DNA of 64,000 nt from Telluria sp042683405 (GTDB lineage: Bacteria > Pseudomonadota > Gammaproteobacteria > Burkholderiales > Burkholderiaceae_D), in the NCBI RefSeq assembly GCF_042683405.1, contig NZ_JBHUJS010000003.1, positions 876,343 to 940,342 on the forward strand. The letters are read 5' to 3'. Shown one piece after another: positions 49,289 through 58,406 of the stretch. Position numbers and translations under genes: made by a program. Positions within the stretch are counted from its first letter, which is position 1, and each line of letters starts with the position of its first letter. Below the pieces are notes generated by a model. That model did not search any database. It saw only the letters and a list, made by a program, of their open reading frames with translations, and had not been told where the DNA came from.

Positions 49289-50971
49289 TTATGCGGCGAC
49301 CTTTTCCTCGCGAAGCATGCGGCGCAGGATCTTGCCGACATTGGTCTTCGGGAGCTCGTCGCGGAACTCGATATATTTCGGCTTCTTGTAGCCGGTCAGC
49401 TCTTTCTTGCAGAATTCGTGCAGCGCTTCGGCCGTCAGGTTCGGGTCCTTGCGCACCACGAACAGCTTGACCGCTTCGCCCGAGTGCTCGTCCGGCACGC
49501 CGATGCAGGCGCATTCCAGCACGCCCGGATGCATCGACACCACCGCCTCCACTTCGTTCGGGTACACGTTGAAGCCCGACACCAGGATCATGTCCTTCTT
49601 ACGGTCCACGATCTTGACATAGCCGTTTTCGTCCATCACGCCGACGTCGCCGGACTTGAAGAAGCCGTCCGGCGTCATGACCTTGGCGGTTTCGTCCGGG
49701 CGGTTCCAGTAGCCTGCCATGACCTGCGGGCCGCGGATCGCGATCTCGCCCGGCTGGCCCAGCGGCAGGTGGTTGCCGTCGTCGTCCAGGATGGCGATGT
49801 CGGTGGACGGAATCGGCAGGCCGATGGTGCCCGTGAAGCGGGTCAGGTCGGCGCGGTTGCAGGTCGCCACGGGCGAGGTCTCGGACAGGCCGTAGCCTTC
49901 GATGATCGCCTTGCCGGTCGCCTGCATCCATTTGTCGTTCACCGCCTGCTGCACGGCCATGCCGCCGCCATTGCAGATCTTCAGTTCGGAGAAGTCGAGC
50001 GTCGGGAACTGCGGGTGGTTGACCAGCGCGTTGTACAACGTGTTCACGGCCGGCAGCATGTTGACCTTGTACTTCGACAGCTCCTTGATGAAGCCGCCGA
50101 TGTCGCGCGGATTCGGAATCAGCACGTTCAGCGCGCCCACGCGCATGCCCCACATCGCGCACGCGGTCAGCGCGAAGATGTGATACAGCGGCAGCGCGCA
50201 CACGATGGTGAGCTGCTGCGCCGACGGGTCGCCGCCCATGCCCGGCGCGGACCAGGCCTCCGTCTGCAGCACGTTGGCCACCACGTTGCGGTGGGTGAGC
50301 GAAGCGCCCTTGGAGATGCCGGTGGTGCCGCCGGTGTACTGGAGGAAGGCGATGTCGCTGTTTTCGGCCTGCACCGGCTGGTAGCTCATCTTGCGCGCAT
50401 GCGCCAGCGCTTCCTTGAACGACACCACGTTCGGCAGCGCGTAGGCCGGCACCATCTTCTTGACATTGCGGACCACGAAGTTGACGATCGCGCCCTTCAC
50501 GCCGCCCAGCATCTCGCCCATGCTGGCCACGATGATGTGCTTGACCGGCGTTTTGGTCAGCACCTGTTCCAGCGTGTGCGCAAAGTTCTCGAGGACGATG
50601 ATCGCCTCGCTGCCCGAGTCGACCAGCTGGTGCTCGAGTTCGCGCGCGGTGTACAGCGGGTTCACGTTGACGACGGTGTAGCCGGCGCGCAGGATCGCGA
50701 CGATCGCGACCGGGTACTGCAGCACGTTCGGCATCATCACCGCGACGCGCGCGCCCTTCTGCATGCCGCGGCTCTGGAGCCACGCCGCCATCTGGGCCGA
50801 ATAGCGGTCCAGCTCGGCGTAGGTCATGTACTTGTCCATGCACACAAACGCATTGCGATCGGCGAAACGGGTGAACGACGCGTCGAACATCTGGACCAGC
50901 GACTTGTACTGGTCTGGATCGATCTCTGCGGGAACGCCGGGCGGGTACGACTTCAACCAGATTTTGTCCAT
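49289..50971 (-). CDS. fadD: Long-chain fatty acid-CoA ligase (copy 2)
   Basis: 560 residues, upstream member of the tandem pair. It has the same motifs: FLQYTGGTTGISKGASLTH, YGLSETSPVATCNRADL, GFNVYPNEVEAVVSMHPGV, and a C-terminal PKTNVGKILRRMLREE. Differences from copy 1 concentrate in residues ~170-260 (the fatty acid tunnel region), so chain-length preference may differ (inference). The 41-base gap makes co-transcription likely. The promoter region (50972-51185) contains a 21-base palindrome. Confidence 0.93.
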   Translation of the reverse strand: MDKIWLKSYPPGVPAEIDPDQYKSLVQMFDASFTRFADRNAFVCMDKYMTYAELDRYSAQMAAWLQSRGMQKGARVAVMMPNVLQYPVAIVAILRAGYTVVNVNPLYTARELEHQLVDSGSEAIIVLENFAHTLEQVLTKTPVKHIIVASMGEMLGGVKGAIVNFVVRNVKKMVPAYALPNVVSFKEALAHARKMSYQPVQAENSDIAFLQYTGGTTGISKGASLTHRNVVANVLQTEAWSAPGMGGDPSAQQLTIVCALPLYHIFALTACAMWGMRVGALNVLIPNPRDIGGFIKELSKYKVNMLPAVNTLYNALVNHPQFPTLDFSELKICNGGGMAVQQAVNDKWMQATGKAIIEGYGLSETSPVATCNRADLTRFTGTIGLPIPSTDIAILDDDGNHLPLGQPGEIAIRGPQVMAGYWNRPDETAKVMTPDGFFKSGDVGVMDENGYVKIVDRKKDMILVSGFNVYPNEVEAVVSMHPGVLECACIGVPDEHSGEAVKLFVVRKDPNLTAEALHEFCKKELTGYKKPKYIEFRDELPKTNVGKILRRMLREEKVAA

Positions 50972-51144
50972 CGTGTATGCCTCTGTCTCAAAGATAGTTG
51001 TCGTTGTGTGCGCGCTGCCAGGGACCTGCGATTGCCGCCCATGCGGACGGCCTGATCCCTTCTAACAGTCACACAGATGCTATCGGGCAGTGGACAATGA
51101 GGCAAGGGCTTTTGCTAGTATTTGAGCAAGTTCTCTAGGCGGCA

Positions 51145-51165
51145 GGATGGTGCGCCGCACCATCC
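51145..51165. promoter_or_regulatory. Perfect palindrome upstream of the fadD pair
   Basis: GGATGGTGCG, one base, CGCACCATCC: 10-bp arms with a 1-base centre, 174-194 bases before the fadD copy 2 start and 21 bases after the aminopeptidase stop. It could be an operator for the fadD genes or a compact hairpin ending the upstream gene. There is no T tract, which speaks slightly for an operator. Confidence 0.35.
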
Positions 51166-51185
51166 CGTAGACTGCAAGGACGGCC

Positions 51186-52322
51186 TTATTCGCGCGCGGC
51201 GGGCACGAGCGGCGCTGCGCCACGCGCCAGGCCCGCCAGCTGCCGGTCGCGTTCCTGCTTGTCCAGTGCAGCCAGCTTGCGCACCGCATCGTAGAAGCGC
51301 GGGAAAGTGCGCTCGCGCGCCAGCAGGGCGCGGAAGCCGGGCACGTGGTCGTTGTAGGTGGCGACCGATGCGAGATGGGCGTTCGACAGCGGCTCGGCGA
51401 AGAAGCGGTCGTACCCCGCATAGCCGCCCCAGGCCTGGCGCAGTCCTGCGTACTCCTCCTTCAGCTGGCGGAACACTTCCGCCTTGCCGGCGCGCCGCTC
51501 GTCGTCGCTGGCGCCGGCCGCATACACGGCGGCCAGCTTGCGGCGCGCGCGCAGCAGCAGCTCGAGGAAGTCGCGCTTGCGGCTGGCGTAGGTGGCGTAG
51601 GCATCGCGCAGGCGCTCGTCGCCATGTTCGTCCAGCCAGCGCTGCAGCCCAGCCTCCTCCACCGCGGTCGCGAACGATTCGTTGAAGGCGGAGTCGCCCG
51701 GAATATAGGACATCTGGTGCGACAGCTCGTGGAAGATCAGGCGGGCCAGCTCCGCATCCGGATAGTTGATGAAGGTGGAGATCAGGGGATCGTCGAACCA
51801 GCCCAGGGTCGAATACGCCGGCACGCCCGAGACCTGGACGTCGTAGCCCTGCGCTCGTAGCTCGGCGGCGAATTTACGCGCGTCGCCGCGGTCGTAGTAG
51901 CCGCGGTAGGCCACGCATCCGGCGATCGGGAAGCACCACCGCAGCGGCTTGAGCGACAGTTCGGGCGTGGCCACCACGGCCCACAGCACGTACGGGCGGC
52001 GCAGCGGCGCGTAAGTCTTGTAGCTGCCATTGTCGGGCAGCCCGAGCGTCGCCACCGCATACCTGCGGATTTGCTGCGCTTTCTGGAGCCGCGCACGCAG
52101 CCGCTTGTCGGTGCGGGCGTCCGACAGCCACTCGTCGATGGGGCGCGCTTCGGACCAGAGTTCATACTGGCCGTAGCCGGCCTGGGCGTAGTAGTTCAGC
52201 GTGGTGCAGCCGGCCAGCAGCATGCCGGCCACGCCTGCCAGCAGCAGGCGCCGCCACGCCTTGCGGCGTCCGTCCTCAGGCAGGCACGCCTGAAGCCTTT
52301 TCAACCTGGACGAGCGTGTCAT
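51186..52322 (-). CDS. Lipoprotein, putative zinc aminopeptidase (PF10023-like)
   Basis: 378 residues. After a basic stretch it has a lipoprotein signal (LLLAGVAGMLLAGC, lipid-anchored at Cys39). The metalloprotease site is LIFHELSHQMSYIPGD (HExxH-like), with FNESFATAVEEAGL supplying a third ligand. This suits the putative-aminopeptidase family of about 350-380 residues. The N-terminus overlaps the end of the molybdopterin oxidoreductase gene by 47 bases, so a later start is conceivable, but no ATG occurs before the lipobox. Activity is assigned by family only. Confidence 0.78.
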   Translation of the reverse strand: MTRSSRLKRLQACLPEDGRRKAWRRLLLAGVAGMLLAGCTTLNYYAQAGYGQYELWSEARPIDEWLSDARTDKRLRARLQKAQQIRRYAVATLGLPDNGSYKTYAPLRRPYVLWAVVATPELSLKPLRWCFPIAGCVAYRGYYDRGDARKFAAELRAQGYDVQVSGVPAYSTLGWFDDPLISTFINYPDAELARLIFHELSHQMSYIPGDSAFNESFATAVEEAGLQRWLDEHGDERLRDAYATYASRKRDFLELLLRARRKLAAVYAAGASDDERRAGKAEVFRQLKEEYAGLRQAWGGYAGYDRFFAEPLSNAHLASVATYNDHVPGFRALLARERTFPRFYDAVRKLAALDKQERDRQLAGLARGAAPLVPAARE

Positions 52323-54366
52323 AGAACGTCGGTCCCCTTCCCATGTCAGTCAGGCGCTGGCTGGTCACTTCGTTGGCGTTCTTGCCGTCTGCAGCGAGCT
52401 TTTTCCACCACACCGACAGTCCCACGACCAGGCCGCGGCGCGCCTTGGGCGTCACGCGCGACTTGGCCACGAAGGAGCCGCGGTCGTTGAAGATGCGGAC
52501 CAGGTCCCCGTTCAGGATGCCGCGCGCGGCTGCGTCGTCCGGGTGCAGGTCCAGGTGCGGTTCGCCTTCGGTGGCGCGCAGGCTCGCGACGTTCACGAAG
52601 GTCGAGTTGAGGAAGTTGCGCTGCGGCGGCGAGATCATCGCCAGCGGATATTTGGCGGCCAGCGCCGGGTTGGACGCGGCCGATTCGTACGGCTCGATGT
52701 AGGCCGGCAGCGGGTCCAGCCCATCCTTGAGCATCTGCTCCGAATAGAACTCGCACTTGCCCGACGGCGTGTAGAAGCCGCCATTGGCAAACGGCGCCGC
52801 CGGCATGTTCATCTTTTGCCAGCCGCGCGACTTGAGCGACTCCCAGTCGAAGTGCACGGCGCGCGCATCTCCCCGGTCCATCGAGCCGGCCGCCAGTTCG
52901 TCGTCGCTCTCGCGGAAGCACGGCTCGTCAAAGCCCATGCGCTGCGCCAGCAGGCGGAACACTTCCGTGTTCGGCTTTGCCTCGCCCAGCGGCGCGATCG
53001 CCGCATTGTTCGCGACGAGGTACAGGTGGCCATACGAGGTGTGCGCGTCCACGTGCTCGAGCTGCGTGGTGGCGGGCAGCAGGATGTCCGCGTAGTCCGC
53101 GCTGTCGGTCTGGAAATGCTCCATCACCACCGTGAACAGGTCCTCGCGCGCGAAGCCCTGCATCACCTTGCCCGAATCGGGCGCGATCGCCAGCGGATTG
53201 GCGTTGTAGACGATGACTGCCTCGATCTTCGGCCCGAACGCGGGCGAGCCCGAGTTGAGCAGGTCGTCGCCGATGGTGGCCATGTTGATGGTGCGGGGCA
53301 GTTGCCCCTGGATCAGGTCGGGGCGCTGCAGCGCCGCCTTGTTGGTCGGGAACGAGCCGGACGAGGACAGCTGGACGCCGCCTGCCGCGTGCCGCCATGC
53401 GCCCACCAGCGCCGGCAGGCAGGCGATCGCGCGCACCGACATGCCGCCGCCGCGCACGCGCTGCACGCCGTAATTCATGCGGATCGCGACCGGTTCGCCG
53501 CGCAGCGCGGTCTCGCCGTACTCGCGCGCCAGGCCTTCCACTTCCGCGGTCCCGATGCCGCAGATGGCGGCCACCCGCTCCGGCGGGAACTGCGCGGCGC
53601 GTTCGCGCAGCTGCTCCACGCCCAGCGTGTGCTGCGCGATGTAGTCGTGGTCGAGCAGGCCGTCGCGGAACAGCACGTGCATGATCCCGAGCGCGAGCGC
53701 GGCATCGGTGCCCGGCATCGGCGCGATGTGCTGGTGGCACTTCTCGGCGGTCAGTGAGCGGTAGGGATCGATCGCGATCAGGCGCGCGCCGCGGCGCTTG
53801 GCTTCCTGCACCCTGGTCCAGAAATGCAGGTTGGAGGCGATCGGATTGCCGCCCCAGATGATGATCAGTTTCGCGTCCTGGAACTGCTCCATGTCCGTGC
53901 CCACCGAGGCGCCGATGGTGTAGCGGTAGCCCGTGCCGCCCGCGGTCGCGCAGATCGTCCGGTCCAGCAGGGACGCGCCCAGCTTGTTGAAAAAACGGGC
54001 CGACATCGACTCGCCCTGCACCAGGCCCATGGTTCCGCAATAGCTGTACGGGAGGATCGCCTGCGGCGCGCGCGCCGCGATCTCCTTCAGGCGCGCGGCG
54101 ATGGTGTCCAGCGCCTCGTCCCAGCTGATGCGCTCGAACTTGCCCTCGCCTTTCTTACCGGTGCGGCGCATCGGATACAGCAAGCGGTCCGGATGGTAGG
54201 TCCGCTCGGTGTAGCGCGACACCTTGGTGCACAGCACCCCGGCGGTGGTCGGGTGGTCCGGGTCGCCCTTCACTTCCGTGGCGACGCCGTTTTCGACGGT
54301 CACCAGCAGTGCACAGGTGTCGGGGCAATCGTGCGGGCATGCGGCCCGGACTTGGGTGGTGGTCAT
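52276..54366 (-). CDS. Molybdopterin oxidoreductase, formate dehydrogenase-like
   Basis: 696 residues. The N-terminal 4Fe-4S cluster motif is ACPHDCPDTCALLV with a fourth Cys in AGVLCTKV; then the molybdopterin domains: GVQRVRGGGMSVRAIACLPA, and the C-terminal molydopterin-dinucleotide-binding domain (LAMISPPQRNFLNSTF to RVTPKARRGLVVG). It belongs to the dimethylsulfoxide reductase superfamily, near FdhA/BisC. No catalytic Sec or Cys is evident at the usual FdhF position, so formate as substrate is not shown. There is no signal peptide, so it is cytosolic. Its partner subunits are not next to it. Confidence 0.88.
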   Translation of the reverse strand: MTTTQVRAACPHDCPDTCALLVTVENGVATEVKGDPDHPTTAGVLCTKVSRYTERTYHPDRLLYPMRRTGKKGEGKFERISWDEALDTIAARLKEIAARAPQAILPYSYCGTMGLVQGESMSARFFNKLGASLLDRTICATAGGTGYRYTIGASVGTDMEQFQDAKLIIIWGGNPIASNLHFWTRVQEAKRRGARLIAIDPYRSLTAEKCHQHIAPMPGTDAALALGIMHVLFRDGLLDHDYIAQHTLGVEQLRERAAQFPPERVAAICGIGTAEVEGLAREYGETALRGEPVAIRMNYGVQRVRGGGMSVRAIACLPALVGAWRHAAGGVQLSSSGSFPTNKAALQRPDLIQGQLPRTINMATIGDDLLNSGSPAFGPKIEAVIVYNANPLAIAPDSGKVMQGFAREDLFTVVMEHFQTDSADYADILLPATTQLEHVDAHTSYGHLYLVANNAAIAPLGEAKPNTEVFRLLAQRMGFDEPCFRESDDELAAGSMDRGDARAVHFDWESLKSRGWQKMNMPAAPFANGGFYTPSGKCEFYSEQMLKDGLDPLPAYIEPYESAASNPALAAKYPLAMISPPQRNFLNSTFVNVASLRATEGEPHLDLHPDDAAARGILNGDLVRIFNDRGSFVAKSRVTPKARRGLVVGLSVWWKKLAADGKNANEVTSQRLTDMGRGPTFYDTLVQVEKASGVPA

Positions 54367-54523
54367 GGAGAAAACCTGGAGAATTCAGACGTGGAACCGC
54401 TATCGTAAACCATTCGCGGCCTTGCGTGACGCTATGGCCTTCCGCTGTTGGCAGGGCTACAATGAAAGGCTTGCAGGCCCCGCCTTTTGCGTCGTCCGGT
54501 AGTGGCCGAAACGGAGAACTCCC

Positions 54524-55717
54524 ATGAAACTCGTCGAACCCCTCCTCGCCTTCCAGGCCGAATTGCAGGCCATCCGCCGCGACCTGCACGCCCACCCCGA
54601 ACTGAGCTACGAAGAACAGCGCACGTCCGACGTCGTCGCGGCGCGGCTGGCCGAATGGGGCATCCCGGTGCACCGGGGGCTGGCCGGGACCGGCGTGGTC
54701 GGCGTCATCAAGGGCGGGGACTCGGGCCGGGCGATCGGCCTGCGCGCGGACATGGACGCGCTGCCGGTGCAGGAACTGAACGGTTTCGACCACGCCTCCC
54801 GCCATCCCGGCAAGATGCACGCGTGCGGCCATGACGGCCACACCGCCATGCTGCTCGGCGCCGCGCACCACCTGGCGCAGCACCGCAACTTCGACGGCAC
54901 CGTCTACCTGATCTTCCAGCCTGCCGAAGAAGGCGGCGCCGGCGCGCAGCGCATGATCGAGGAAGGGCTGTTCGAGCAGTTCCCGATGGAGGCCGTGTAC
55001 GGCATGCACAACTGGCCGGGCATGGCGGCCGGCACCTTCGGCGTGCGCCCGGGCCCGATGATGGCTTCCAGCAATGAATTCCGCGTGGTCGTGCGCGGCA
55101 AGGGCTGCCATGCAGCCCAGCCGCACAAGGGCATCGACCCCGTCATGGTGGCCGTGCAGGTCGCGCAGGCCTGGCAGACCATCGTCGCGCGCAACCTCAA
55201 TCCGGTCGAGACGGCGGTGCTGTCGATCACCCAGATCCACGCCGGCAGCGCCACCAACGTGATCCCGGACGAGGCGGAGCTGGTGGGAACCGTGCGTACG
55301 TTCACCACGGGCGCACTGGACCTGATCGAATCGCGCATGCGCCAGATCGCGCAGCATACGGCCGAAGCGTTCGGCGCCACCGTCGATTTCACCTTCCACC
55401 GCAACTATCCGCCGCTGGTGAACCACGAGCGCGAAACCGCCTTCGCGGTCGAAGCCATGCAGGCGATCGTGGGCGCCGACAAGGTGGACACCGACGTCGA
55501 ACCGACCATGGGCGCGGAGGATTTCGCCTTCATGCTGCAGCATAAGCCTGGCTGCTATGTCTTCATCGGGAATGGCGAAGGCGACCACCGCGCCGGCGGG
55601 CATGGCCTGGGCCCCTGCCAGCTGCACAACGCAAGCTACGACTTCAACGACCGGCTGCTGCCCATCGGCGCCAGTTTCTGGGTGCGCCTGGTCGAGATGG
55701 CGATGCCGCGCGGGTAG
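54524..55717 (+). CDS. M20 family amidohydrolase (hippurate hydrolase / aminoacylase type)
   Basis: 397 residues, an M20D metallopeptidase. Zinc-site motifs: LRADMDALPVQE, KMHACGHDGHTAMLLGAA (His-Asp pair), FQPAEEGGAGAQRMIEEGLF, and a His in MHNWPGM; the dimerisation lid follows at about residues 180-290. It hydrolyses N-acyl or N-aroyl amino acids. An AGCA-free GGAG at 54513-54516 sets the start. It diverges from the molybdopterin oxidoreductase. The specific substrate (hippurate, N-acetyl or IAA-amino acid) is unknown. Confidence 0.88.
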   Translation: MKLVEPLLAFQAELQAIRRDLHAHPELSYEEQRTSDVVAARLAEWGIPVHRGLAGTGVVGVIKGGDSGRAIGLRADMDALPVQELNGFDHASRHPGKMHACGHDGHTAMLLGAAHHLAQHRNFDGTVYLIFQPAEEGGAGAQRMIEEGLFEQFPMEAVYGMHNWPGMAAGTFGVRPGPMMASSNEFRVVVRGKGCHAAQPHKGIDPVMVAVQVAQAWQTIVARNLNPVETAVLSITQIHAGSATNVIPDEAELVGTVRTFTTGALDLIESRMRQIAQHTAEAFGATVDFTFHRNYPPLVNHERETAFAVEAMQAIVGADKVDTDVEPTMGAEDFAFMLQHKPGCYVFIGNGEGDHRAGGHGLGPCQLHNASYDFNDRLLPIGASFWVRLVEMAMPRG

Positions 55718-55837
55718 CCCGCAGCGGGCCGGGGAGCGGCCCATCCCTGCGTTGATTCGTGCGTCCAAGCGCACGACGGCGATTTGACAGAATCGCTACA
55801 ATTCGTCGCATCCGGGCCGCGAATTGATCAAATATCA

Positions 55838-56386
55838 ATGCAAAAAAATAAACTTCCTGCTGTGCTTGCCTGCGCTGCACTGCTGTGGGCATCCGCGCCC
55901 GCGGCCGCGCTGGACGCGCACGGCTATTCGATCGAAGCGGCCCGGGGCAGCGATTCCAAAATGTTCAGGCTCGGCCTGCAGCGCAATATCGACCGTACCT
56001 GGCTGCGCTCGGAGCGCTACCACCTCGGCGCATTCTGGGACCTGACGCTGGCGGCATGGCGCGGCGACGCCTACCGTGGCCAGCAGGGCGTACGCCAGAA
56101 CCTGTGGGACATCGGGCTGACCCCGACTGTCCGCTACCAGCGCCACGACAGGCGCGGATGGTACGCGGAGGCAGGCATCGGCGCGCACTACCTGTCCGGC
56201 GTCTGGAACAACGGCAGCAAGGAGCTGTCGACCCGGTTCCAGTTCGGCGACCATATCGGCACCGGCTACGTGTTCAGAAATGGTCTCGACGTGGCGCTCA
56301 AGTTCCAGCACTACTCCAACGGCGGTATCAAGAATCCCAACGACGGCGCCAATTTCGTCATCCTGAAGGCCGGATTCCCGTTCTGA
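55838..56386 (+). CDS. Lipid A 3-O-deacylase (PagL-like)
   Basis: 182 residues from ATG 55838, with a signal peptide (NKLPAVLACAALLWASAPAAA). The mature protein is an eight-stranded outer-membrane barrel of PagL type. The C-terminal HYSNGGIKNPNDGANFV has the catalytic His-Ser pair (H-x-S) and the Asn/Glu region. The last residue is Phe (KAGFPF), as in most outer-membrane proteins. PagL removes the 3-hydroxyacyl chain of lipid A. Length matches the family (about 170-190). Confidence 0.85.
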   Translation: MQKNKLPAVLACAALLWASAPAAALDAHGYSIEAARGSDSKMFRLGLQRNIDRTWLRSERYHLGAFWDLTLAAWRGDAYRGQQGVRQNLWDIGLTPTVRYQRHDRRGWYAEAGIGAHYLSGVWNNGSKELSTRFQFGDHIGTGYVFRNGLDVALKFQHYSNGGIKNPNDGANFVILKAGFPF

Positions 56387-56494
56387 CGCAAGCGTTTTAT
56401 TCAAGCGGGCGCGGCCGCACGCCTGGAAACCTTGTCATTTTCATCAAGATGGTAGCCTCGGGTCCCTGTTCGTAAGGATTCCGAGGAGCCCCAT

Positions 56495-57763
56495 TTGAAT
56501 GCCAAGACCGCCCTGACTATTTCGTTCGCCCTTGCCTGCACCGCTTGTGGAGGGGGCGGTGGCTCCGGACCCGGTCCGGGCACGGTCACTTCGGGCGGCG
56601 GCGGTGCGGTGGTCGCCGCCCCCGTCATCTCTACCCAGCCCGCGAGTCAGTCGATTGCGTCCGGCAAGCCCGCGACCTTCAGCGTCGCTGCCAGCGGCGC
56701 AGCCGCCTACCAGTGGCGCCGCGACGGTTCGCCGATTGCGGGCGCTACCGGCGCGAGCTATACGGTTCCAGCGGTCCAGCTCGAGGACCGCGGCAGCAAG
56801 TGGAGCGTGCAGGTCAGCAACCAGGGCGGCACAGTCACCAGCAGCGATGCGGTCCTGACGGTAAGCGGCATCCGCCTGCTCGCCGGTGCGCCGGACACTG
56901 CCGGTTCCGCGGACGGTGCCGGCGCAGCCGCGCGCTTCCATGAGCCTTTCGGGCTCGCGGTGGACGGCAGTGGCAATGTGTTCGCTGCCGACTACTATAA
57001 CCAGACCATCCGCAAGATTTCGCCGGCGGGCCTCGTCACCACGCTGGCAGGCACGTCCGAGCTCAACGGCCAGGCCGACGGCACCGGATCGGCCGCGCGC
57101 TTTGCCTATCCGACCGGCGTGGCACTCGACAGGGCTGGCAACCTGTTCGTTGCCGACAGCGCCTGGCGCCTGGTCCGCAAGGTCACGCCACAGGGCGTGG
57201 TCAGCACGGTAACCCAACTGCCCAAGGGAACGAGTGTGGACGGACAGAGTACCGGCCTGTTCCAGCCGTCCGGCATTGCGCTCGACGGCGCGGGAAATAT
57301 CTACGTGACCAATGGCGTGGGCACCCGCCGCATCGCACCCGACGCGACATACACCATGATCGAGGGGGACGATGTACGCAACGATGTCCCGACTTCGGTT
57401 GTCGCGACCGTTCGTGGCATCGCCGTCGATCCGTCCGGGAACGTGTATGTGGGAAGCCTGCAGAACGATATCCGCAAGCTGGGTACGGCCGGGGCAGCCA
57501 TCGCAGGGACGGCCGGAATACAGGGTTTTCTGGCGACTGATCAGCAGGGTAATGTGTACGTCGCCGACCAGGCCGGCTCAGTCGTGCGCAAGATTACGCC
57601 GGAAGGAAAGATGAGCATCATTGCAGGGAACGGCAGCCCGGGACACCAGATCGGCGCCGACCTCGGGGCTGCCCTGCCACCGCCACGCGGTATCGCGGTA
57701 GGCAGCGATGGCGTGCTGTACGTCGCAGCAGGCCATGCGATCGTCAAGATCTACCAGCCCTGA
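56495..57763 (+). CDS. Ig-like / NHL-repeat surface lipoprotein
   Basis: 422 residues from TTG 56495, favoured by GAGGAG at 56483-56488. Lipoprotein signal ends at CTACGGGG (Cys about 18), then a Gly-rich linker and an Ig-like domain (about residues 43-125: PVISTQPASQSIASGKPATF to the VLTVSG end). Six beta-propeller NHL-like repeats follow (e.g. PFGLAVDGSGNVFAADYYNQ, PTGVALDRAGNLFVADSAWR, PSGIALDGAGNIYVTNGVGT, VRGIAVDPSGNVYVG). Such propellers bind ligands; no enzyme site is seen. It is probably outer-membrane anchored. Confidence 0.8.
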   Translation: MNAKTALTISFALACTACGGGGGSGPGPGTVTSGGGGAVVAAPVISTQPASQSIASGKPATFSVAASGAAAYQWRRDGSPIAGATGASYTVPAVQLEDRGSKWSVQVSNQGGTVTSSDAVLTVSGIRLLAGAPDTAGSADGAGAAARFHEPFGLAVDGSGNVFAADYYNQTIRKISPAGLVTTLAGTSELNGQADGTGSAARFAYPTGVALDRAGNLFVADSAWRLVRKVTPQGVVSTVTQLPKGTSVDGQSTGLFQPSGIALDGAGNIYVTNGVGTRRIAPDATYTMIEGDDVRNDVPTSVVATVRGIAVDPSGNVYVGSLQNDIRKLGTAGAAIAGTAGIQGFLATDQQGNVYVADQAGSVVRKITPEGKMSIIAGNGSPGHQIGADLGAALPPPRGIAVGSDGVLYVAAGHAIVKIYQP

Positions 57764-57772
57764 TTTCCGGCG

Positions 57773-57793
57773 CTACGCCCGTTGCGGGCGTAG
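57773..57793. terminator. Hairpin between convergent genes
   Basis: CTACGCCCG (57773-57781) pairs with CGGGCGTAG (57785-57793). There is a short loop and no T tract. It lies between the NHL-repeat gene stop (57763) and the minus-strand gene ending at 57815. Confidence 0.45.
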
Positions 57794-57814
57794 GCTGCGC
57801 AGGGCGAGGAATGT

Positions 57815-58207
57815 CTACTTCGTCCCCTTGCTGGACTCGCGGCCCCCGCCGCCCTGGCGCGCGCCGATGGGGCCATGCGCCGACTCCTCGGAGCCTGCAG
57901 CCTGCGACTGCTGCGAACCGCCATACCCTGACTGCCGGGCCGCCCCCAGCCGCTCCTCTTCCGCCCGGGCGCGCATGCGTTGCGCCTGCTGGCGCGAACT
58001 CCAGCTGGCCTGCTGGGTTCCGGGACCGCCGCGCTCGCCCTGCCACGAACCGCCAAAACCAAGGCTCTGCCCACGGTTCCCGGACTGCAGGTTGCCCGGG
58101 CCGGCGCCCGGCGCGCGCGTCTGAAGGCTGTCGTTCGCTACCGGAATGGCTTTTTCCTTCGATACGCGGCCGACCACATTGTTGCCTTTTGTCTTCTGCT
58201 TTGCCAT
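57815..58207 (-). CDS. Low-complexity, probably disordered protein
   Basis: 130 residues from ATG 58207, with GGAG 6 bases upstream. The N-terminal 50 residues are polar and basic (AKQKTKGNNVVGRVSKEK), the rest is rich in Gly, Gln, Ser, Arg and Glu with a coil-forming patch (SRQQAQRMRARAEEERLGAA). No signal peptide or membrane helix. I recognise no family. The composition looks disordered; the codon use is like the neighbours and the start is well placed, so I think it is a real gene, but this is moderate. Confidence 0.5.
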   Translation of the reverse strand: MAKQKTKGNNVVGRVSKEKAIPVANDSLQTRAPGAGPGNLQSGNRGQSLGFGGSWQGERGGPGTQQASWSSRQQAQRMRARAEEERLGAARQSGYGGSQQSQAAGSEESAHGPIGARQGGGGRESSKGTK

Positions 58208-58358
58208 GTTCATCTCCATAGTGCAGGGCCCCCGGCGGCCCCGATGGATTGATGATGCGCGTGGAACTCAGGAGTCTATATAGGAGGATTGCTTGGCGAG
58301 GTGTAGGAAGCAGCCGACGATAACTCATCGGCCCGCGGCCCCGGGCTTTCGAGCGCGT

Positions 58359-58372
58359 TTGACAAAGATCAT
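58359..58372 (+). promoter_or_regulatory. FNR/Anr-like box upstream of the ligase-E1-E2-ACP operon
   Basis: TTGAC-AAAG-ATCAT, 8 of 10 positions of the FNR/Anr consensus TTGAT-N4-ATCAA. It is centred 41-42 bases before the ligase ATG, so a start site at the usual -41.5 distance would give an almost leaderless mRNA. A match this short can arise by chance, but its place in a short promoter region is suggestive. Confidence 0.4.
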
Positions 58373-58406
58373 GTGAGTGCTTGCCTGTCGCGGTTGACAA
58401 TGGTCC

